Shown here one piece after another: positions 59,563 to 64,000 of a DNA stretch of 64,000 nt. The DNA comes from Bosea sp. AS-1 (lineage in GTDB: Bacteria; Pseudomonadota; Alphaproteobacteria; Rhizobiales; Beijerinckiaceae): NCBI RefSeq assembly GCF_002220095.1, contig NZ_CP022371.1, forward strand, positions 48,145-112,144, written 5' to 3'. Under the pieces are notes generated by a model that saw only the letters and a program-made list of their open reading frames with translations, did no database searches and had not been told where the DNA came from. The position numbers and the translations under genes were made by a program. Each line of letters starts with the position of its first letter. Position 1 is the stretch's first letter.

Positions 59563-59871
59563 CTGTCGCACCCCGAGCCGAGCTTCTACACCGCCGGCAT
59601 CAAGAGCTATGGCCGTGCGCCGACCTTTCTCATGCTGACCGGCTACGAGCAGGTCCGCTTGATCGCGTTGGCGTTGGCCGGCGACCTCTTGGCCGCCGAC
59701 AAGGTCGAGCTCGTCCTGCCCGAAACCGGCGTCTGCTCGACTGACCAATCCGGCGCCGTGTCGTCCTGTCGCGGCAGCTCGCAAACCGTACTCGTGTTCG
59801 TGCCCAGGACGAATGACAGGTGCTGCGGCGAGCCAGCGCTGGCGGGCGCGGAAGAGTTCTGCGCCAATGAC
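59563..59871 (+). pseudogene. C-terminal tail of a lost flavoprotein (copy 1)
   Basis: The in-frame text LSHPEPSFYTAGIKSYGRAP, then TFLMLTGYEQVRLIALALAG and VELVLPETGVCSTD matches the end of NAD(P)/FAD-binding proteins found next to MFS exporters in arsenic operons. A degraded Cys-rich tail follows (DRCCGEPALAGAEEFCAND). Everything N-terminal to HPEP is missing and the preceding 110 bases do not match the family. The segment 59637-59752 is similar to 61240-61356, so two copies existed. Confidence 0.6.
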
Positions 59872-59950
59872 TTTCATGGGGGGCGACCGGAAAGAAGGAC
59901 TGCGGTCCCCTGGGCGAGGCAGTGCCCTCGCCGGCCAGCGGCTGCTGCTG

Positions 59951-61240
59951 ATGACGACTTTGGCCCACGCGCGACGGCAGAGCCGGGTAATCGACGCCTC
60001 ACCGGTGCATTACGGGTGGATTATCCTGGCCGCTGGCATTGTCGGCGCCTTCATGACCACGCCGGGTCAAACGGCCGGGGTGTCGGTCTTTTTCGACCCG
60101 ATGACCGCAGATCTCGACATCTCGCGGACGTGGGCTTCTTTCGCCTACACCGTCGGGACGCTTGCTGGCATTCTTCCGGCACCGCTCATCGGGCGTTGGA
60201 TCGACAGACGCGGCCCGCGCATCACGGCAACCGTCATCGCCGTCGGCCTGGCCCTGGCCTGTGCCTTCATGGCGCTTATTCGGTCGGACCTGATGCTGCT
60301 TCTCGGCTTCGCGTTGCTGCGCGGGACAGCCGTAGGCGGGCTCAGCCTCGTCAGCCAGCACGTCGTGAACCTGTGGTTTGTCCAGCGCCGGGGGATCGCG
60401 GCCGCTGGCGCCACCCTCGGATTAGCCGCCGGAGCGGTCGTGTTCCCGCAGCTGATAGAGTTCCTCATTCAGCTATACGGATGGCGTGGGGCATACTTGG
60501 CGTTGGCTGGAATTGTTGTCGTAACCATCCTGCCTGTTGCCGCCGGACTCTTCCGCGACCGCCCCGAGTCTTTCGGCCTGCTCCCGGATGCCGGTCTGCC
60601 GCCGCCCACGCAGGTTGTGCACGTCGAGCGATCGTTCACGCGAGACGAAGCGTTGCGGTCTGGCGTATTCTGGCTTCTGTGCGCTGCCAGCTTCCTCAGC
60701 AACGCTATCGGCACCGGCCTGCTGCTTAACCATTTCTCGATCATGGAAAAGGTCGGGTTGGCGCGAAGCAGCGCCCTTCAACTCTTGGCGCCTCTGGCCG
60801 GGGTGCAGATTGTGGCCACCCTTGCCATAGGCGCTCTGATGGACCGCACCGAGCCACGACATCTCGTGCCGGTGCCCATGCTGGCACTCGCCGCGGGTTC
60901 CGCCTTGGCCGCCTTCGGCGGCGGCTCTGCCTTTGGCTGGCTCTATGCGTTGACGACAGGAGCAGCGCTCGGAGCGACCCAGGCCATCCAAGCGGCCGGC
61001 TACGCGCAGTATTTCGGTCGTGATCACCTCGGGGCGATCCGGGGGGTGTCCTACGCCTTCGGCATCAGCGGTGCCGCGTTCGGACCGCTACCTTTTGCAG
61101 CGAGTGTCGCCGGGACGGGAAGCTATGCCGCAGTGCTGGCCGGCAGCTGCTTTCTGTGCGCGGCGTGTGCTGCGGCCGCTATCTTCGTTAGATGGCCTTT
61201 TTCGGCGGCGCTGTCGGAAAGACCCTCTCCTCCCTTATGA
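59951..61240 (+). CDS. MFS transporter
   Basis: I place the start at ATG 59951 (MTTLAHARRQSRVIDASPVH); the frame is open further upstream but that part lacks the family pattern. About 429 residues with 12 predicted helices, including YGWIILAAGIVGAFMTTPGQ, the MFS loop GRWIDRRGPR, LLLGFALLRGTAVGGLSLVS and AYLALAGIVVVTILPVAAGL. The neighbours suggest export of arsenicals or another oxyanion-linked compound, but the substrate is unknown. Its end overlaps the second flavoprotein tail by 4 bases. Confidence 0.85.
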   Translation: MTTLAHARRQSRVIDASPVHYGWIILAAGIVGAFMTTPGQTAGVSVFFDPMTADLDISRTWASFAYTVGTLAGILPAPLIGRWIDRRGPRITATVIAVGLALACAFMALIRSDLMLLLGFALLRGTAVGGLSLVSQHVVNLWFVQRRGIAAAGATLGLAAGAVVFPQLIEFLIQLYGWRGAYLALAGIVVVTILPVAAGLFRDRPESFGLLPDAGLPPPTQVVHVERSFTRDEALRSGVFWLLCAASFLSNAIGTGLLLNHFSIMEKVGLARSSALQLLAPLAGVQIVATLAIGALMDRTEPRHLVPVPMLALAAGSALAAFGGGSAFGWLYALTTGAALGATQAIQAAGYAQYFGRDHLGAIRGVSYAFGISGAAFGPLPFAASVAGTGSYAAVLAGSCFLCAACAAAAIFVRWPFSAALSERPSPPL

Positions 61241-61512
61241 CGACCGGCTACGAGCAGATCCGCTCGAACTCAGCGGCGATTGCCGGCGATCTCGCAGCGG
61301 CCAACAAGGGCGAGTTCGTCCTGCACGAAACCTGCGTCTGCTCGACCGACCGATCCTGGGACGAGTCGGCCGGCTGCTGCGGCGGGCCTTCCCCGGCAGG
61401 CGTCGGCGCATGCTGCGTGGCCAACGCGGTCGCAAAGGCCGAAGGCGAAGCCGGATGCGGCTGCGCCGCGCCTCCCGCCCTTTCAACGGCGCGCGCAAGC
61501 TGCTGCGGATGA
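61237..61512 (+). pseudogene. C-terminal tail of a lost flavoprotein (copy 2)
   Basis: A 91-codon frame starts MTTGYEQIRSNSAAIAGDLA and ends with a Cys-rich tail ESAGCCGGPSPAGVGACCVA and AGCGCAAPPALSTARASCCG. It matches the last 90 residues of the flavoprotein family seen in copy 1. Its stop overlaps the second MFS start by ATGA, the coupling expected in an intact flavoprotein-MFS pair. It may still be translated as a small Cys-rich peptide. Confidence 0.65.
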
Positions 61513-62702
61513 GCGGAGCAGCGAGGACGACTGGTGTCGTAGTCGCATTGGGGACCGCCCAGACGCTGGCCTGGGCGTCCACCTACTATCTGCCCGCGAT
61601 CCTCGCCGTGCCGATGGCGCGAGATCTCGGCGTGCCGCCGTCCTGGGTCTTCGGGGCGTTCTCGGTGGGGCTCGTCGTCTCGGCCCTGCTCGGGCCGGCC
61701 GCCGGCCGTGCCATCGACGCGCGCGGCGGCAGGCCGGTGCTGGTCCTCTCGAGCCTCGTCTTCTCGGGCGGTCTCGCGCTGCTCGCCGTCGCGAACGGCG
61801 TGACGCTCTCGGTCCTCGGTTGGATCGTTCTCGGGGCCGGCATGGCGTTCGGCCTGTACGATGCGGCCTTTTCGACCTTGGCGCACCTCTATGGACGTGA
61901 CGCACGCGGACCGATCACGGGCATCAGCTTGATCGCCGGCTTTGCCAGCACGGTCGGCTGGCCGCTGTCGGCCTTGTCCGAAGCCGAGCTCGGATGGCGC
62001 GGTGCCTGCCTAGCCTGGGCCAGCCTGCATCTGTTCACCGGCCTGCCCACGAACCGCTTTCTGATACCGGCCGCGGCTTCAGCGGCCCGCGACCTCCCAG
62101 AGGTTTCCTCGGCCGAGGCTGGCATCTCCGGACCCTCTGCGCGGCGCGCGATGGCGCTGCTGGCGTTCGTCTTTGCCGTGACCTGGTTCGTGTCGACGGC
62201 GATGGCCGCTCACCTGCCGCGGTTGCTCGAAGCCGCCGGGGCGTCGTCGGCCGCGGCCGTCGCCGCGGGCGCGCTGATTGGGCCAGCCCAGGTCGGCGCG
62301 AGACTCTTGGAGTTTGGTTTTCTTCTGCGCTATCACCCGCTCGTGTCTGCCCGGCTCGCCGCGCTAGCGCACCCCCTTGGGGCGGCGACTCTCCTGACGT
62401 TCGGCGGCCCGGCAGCAGCCGCTTTCACGCTCCTGCACGGTGCAGGCAACGGCGTGCTCACGATCGCAAAAGGCACCTTACCGCTCGCCATCTTCGGGCC
62501 GGCCGGCTACGGCCTGCGCCAAGGCATACTCGGCGCGCCCTCGCGCCTGCTCCAGGCCGGCGCGCCGCTCGCGTTCGGCCTGGTGATCGACGCTTACGGC
62601 GCTCTCGCGGCTCTTGCGTTGTCGACGAGCGTAAGCTTGGCCGCCTTCGTGGCGCTTCTCAGCCTGCGGCTCGATAGCGAGCCAACGACTACGCGGACCT
62701 GA
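61509..62702 (+). CDS. MFS transporter (arsenic operon type)
   Basis: This 397-residue protein starts MSGAARTTGVVVALGTAQTL at ATG 61509. Helices include ASTYYLPAILAVPMARDLGV, WVFGAFSVGLVVSALLGPAA, GRAIDARGGRPVLVLSSLVF (the MFS loop) and FIGPAQVGAR-like LIGPAQVGARLLEFGFLLRY. It resembles the MFS exporters that follow flavoproteins in alphaproteobacterial arsenic operons (ArsK-like). It should pump an arsenical or related compound outward. The other MFS gene in this window is clearly different in sequence. Confidence 0.85.
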   Translation: MSGAARTTGVVVALGTAQTLAWASTYYLPAILAVPMARDLGVPPSWVFGAFSVGLVVSALLGPAAGRAIDARGGRPVLVLSSLVFSGGLALLAVANGVTLSVLGWIVLGAGMAFGLYDAAFSTLAHLYGRDARGPITGISLIAGFASTVGWPLSALSEAELGWRGACLAWASLHLFTGLPTNRFLIPAAASAARDLPEVSSAEAGISGPSARRAMALLAFVFAVTWFVSTAMAAHLPRLLEAAGASSAAAVAAGALIGPAQVGARLLEFGFLLRYHPLVSARLAALAHPLGAATLLTFGGPAAAAFTLLHGAGNGVLTIAKGTLPLAIFGPAGYGLRQGILGAPSRLLQAGAPLAFGLVIDAYGALAALALSTSVSLAAFVALLSLRLDSEPTTTRT

Positions 62703-62889
62703 CCGCGCCCATGCTGTTGTCGCGACCGTTCAGGCGTCGCGAGAGGCGACGATCGGCAGCGCGCAGTGTTGCCAAACGGAGGGTGTATCGTGACCCCGGG
62801 CGTGCTGGCTGAGCTCCGCGCCAGCTACTCCGGTCAGGCGAGCGCCTGTCATCATTGAGCTTGCACTTGAGGTTTGTGGACCGACGGGA
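62703..62889. other. Spacer between convergent MFS and arsC genes
   Basis: I see no gene. Short inverted stretches such as CGTCGCGAGAGGCGACG (about 62734-62751) may act as a terminator for the MFS operon. Confidence 0.4.
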
Positions 62890-63311
62890 TCAGCCGGCTC
62901 GCTGCCCTTCCGCGTCGATCAGCAGAGAACCGTCTTCCTTGCGGAATGGTCCTGGCGGAAGACGGTCGAGAAGATCCAGCACCGTCTCGCTCGGCCGGCA
63001 CAGCCTCACGCCCTTGGCCGTGCAAACAATCGGCCGATTGACCAGCACCGGGTGCTCGATCATGGCGGCGAGCAACGTCTCATCGTCGACTGCAGGGTCC
63101 AGCAATCCTAGTTCTGCGGCCGGCGATTTGGTCTCACGCAATGCCGTGCGTGGGTGAGGCCAGCCGCAGCGAACAGGCTCAGAAGCTGTGGCCTGGTCCA
63201 ACCCGTCTTGAGGTATTCAATCACGGTCGGGCGATAGTCCGCCGCCTCGATGATGGCGAGCACGTTGCGCGATGTGCCGCATTCGGGATTGTGGTGGATG
63301 ACGACATTCAT
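62890..63311 (-). CDS. arsC: ArsC arsenate reductase, glutaredoxin type (one-base frameshift)
   Basis: The first frame starts MNVVIHHNPECGTSRNVLAI with the catalytic Cys in HNPECGTSRN. The second frame continues PRTALRETKSPAAELGLLDP, MIEHPVLVNRPIVCTAKGVR and ends LIDAEGQRAG. The total is 3n+2 and the switch lies in a CCC run near 63138, so one base is missing. About 140 residues is normal for the family. It reduces arsenate to arsenite for the Acr3 pump directly upstream. Confidence 0.9.
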
Positions 63312-63315
63312 GGAA

Positions 63316-64000
63316 TCAGCCACGGAAGGCCTCTCGGATCCCCGTCTCCGCCACCCGTCCTCCTGCTGCGACACGTCGCTTGACCGCCGGGCCGGCCTCG
63401 TACCAACCGCGCGTACCGTTTACGATCTTGACTACCGACAGCATCACCGGAACCTCGATAAGGACGCCCACCACTGTCGCCAGCGCCGCGCCGGAATTGA
63501 ATCCGAAGAGGCTGATGGCCGCGGCGACCGCCAGTTCAAAGAAATTGCTGGCGCCGATAAGCGCTGACGGCGCCGCGACGCAATGCGCCTCGCCGGTTGC
63601 GCGGTTGAGCAGATAGGCAAGACCGGAATTGAAATAGACCTGGATCAGGATCGGCACCGCCAGGATGGCGATGATCAGCGGCTGCGCCAGGATCTGCTCG
63701 CCCTGGAACCCGAACAGCAGCACCAGCGTCGTAAGCAGCGCGACGAGCGAGAGCGGTTGCAGGGTTTTCAGGAGACGAAGCAGGGCAGGCTCGCCGCCGC
63801 TCGCCATGATCGACCGGCGGACGACTTGGGCGATGATCACGGGCACAACGATGTAAAGCGCGACCGACAGGAGCAGCGTCTCCCACGGCACGGTGATCGC
63901 CGACAGGCCAAGAAGAAGCCCGACAATGGGCGCGAAGGCGACGATCATGATGAGGTCGTTGAGGGCCACCTGGCTCAATGTGAAGTGCGGCTCGCCATCG
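63316..64000 (-). CDS. acr3: ACR3-family arsenite efflux pump (5' end outside the window)
   Basis: The visible part reads TLSQVALNDLIMIVAFAPIV, then TVPWETLLLSVALYIVVPVI, FNSGLAYLLNRATGEAHCVA, PSALIGASNFFELAVAAAIS and ALATVVGVLIEVPVMLSVVK. The NFFELAVAAAI block and GVLIEVPVML are strong ACR3 landmarks. The frame continues past the right edge. It exports arsenite. The gene lies 4 bases upstream of arsC in one operon. Confidence 0.92.
   Translation of the reverse strand, partial: DGEPHFTLSQVALNDLIMIVAFAPIVGLLLGLSAITVPWETLLLSVALYIVVPVIIAQVVRRSIMASGGEPALLRLLKTLQPLSLVALLTTLVLLFGFQGEQILAQPLIIAILAVPILIQVYFNSGLAYLLNRATGEAHCVAAPSALIGASNFFELAVAAAISLFGFNSGAALATVVGVLIEVPVMLSVVKIVNGTRGWYEAGPAVKRRVAAGGRVAETGIREAFRG

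Noticed and set aside
1-64000. CRISPR arrays, tRNA or rRNA genes
   Set aside because: No regular repeat-spacer pattern and no tRNA or rRNA sequence was recognised on either strand.

Overview
The window reads as accessory DNA, either a conjugative plasmid or an integrative conjugative element, from a GC-rich alphaproteobacterium, most likely of the Hyphomicrobiales (Methylobacterium, Bradyrhizobium or Xanthobacter type). The signs are a complete VirB/VirD4 transfer system, ArdC antirestriction proteins, DUF736, DUF1419 and DUF3085 proteins, a ParB-like protein, a giant methylase-helicase, a LuxI synthase and several metal and metalloid resistance modules. I see no rRNA, tRNA or core metabolic genes.

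Layout. (1) 1-28087, almost all on the minus strand: plasmid housekeeping and antirestriction genes (DUF4326, DUF736, ardC, small unknown genes with 4-base overlaps, a DUF7007-like gene, parB-like, DarB-like methylase-helicase, DUF3085, DUF1419, a cytochrome c, DUF3991-toprim). (2) Inserted in that block, 1409-12546: an 11.1 kb Tn554-like element with three tyrosine recombinases and a DUF6262 protein. It carries merR, merTPF, a MerB-MerA fusion and a second ardC, and it has cut the resident ardC in two. (3) 28658-34573: a CDF metal exporter with a divergent MerR regulator, an HWE histidine kinase interrupted by an amber codon, an orphan luxI, and a two-gene unknown cassette with one broken member. 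(4) 34775-39219, minus strand: a cluster of exported proteins (lysozyme-like, two nuclease-fold proteins, a lipoprotein) plus SSB. (5) 39332-52268, plus strand: virB1-B2-B3-B4-x-B5-x-B7-B6-B8-B9-B10-B11-virD4. The clusters in (4) and (5) share an operator-like dyad (36583-36599 and 39288-39304). (6) 52580-59396: a molybdenum redox module with a Cys-rich LuxR regulator, a Rieske subunit, an AioA-like catalytic subunit, cytochrome c and MoeA. (7) 59563-64000: arsenic-type genes (two MFS exporters, each preceded by the tail of a lost flavoprotein, then arsC and acr3).

How the genes work together: MerR senses Hg(II), MerT/P/F import it, and the MerB-MerA fusion cleaves organomercurials and reduces Hg(II). 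The aio-like operon should pass electrons from an unknown substrate through a [3Fe-4S] cluster and a Rieske cluster to cytochrome c. The VirB system moves the element, while ArdC and the methylase-helicase probably protect it from host restriction.

Quality warning: fourteen genes are interrupted by a frameshift that can be repaired by one simple indel, and twelve of these are single missing bases, usually in G/C-rich runs. This looks more like uncorrected long-read error than decay. Two other genes carry true in-frame stops (30923 and 34142). I annotate the frameshifted genes over their full reconstructed span.
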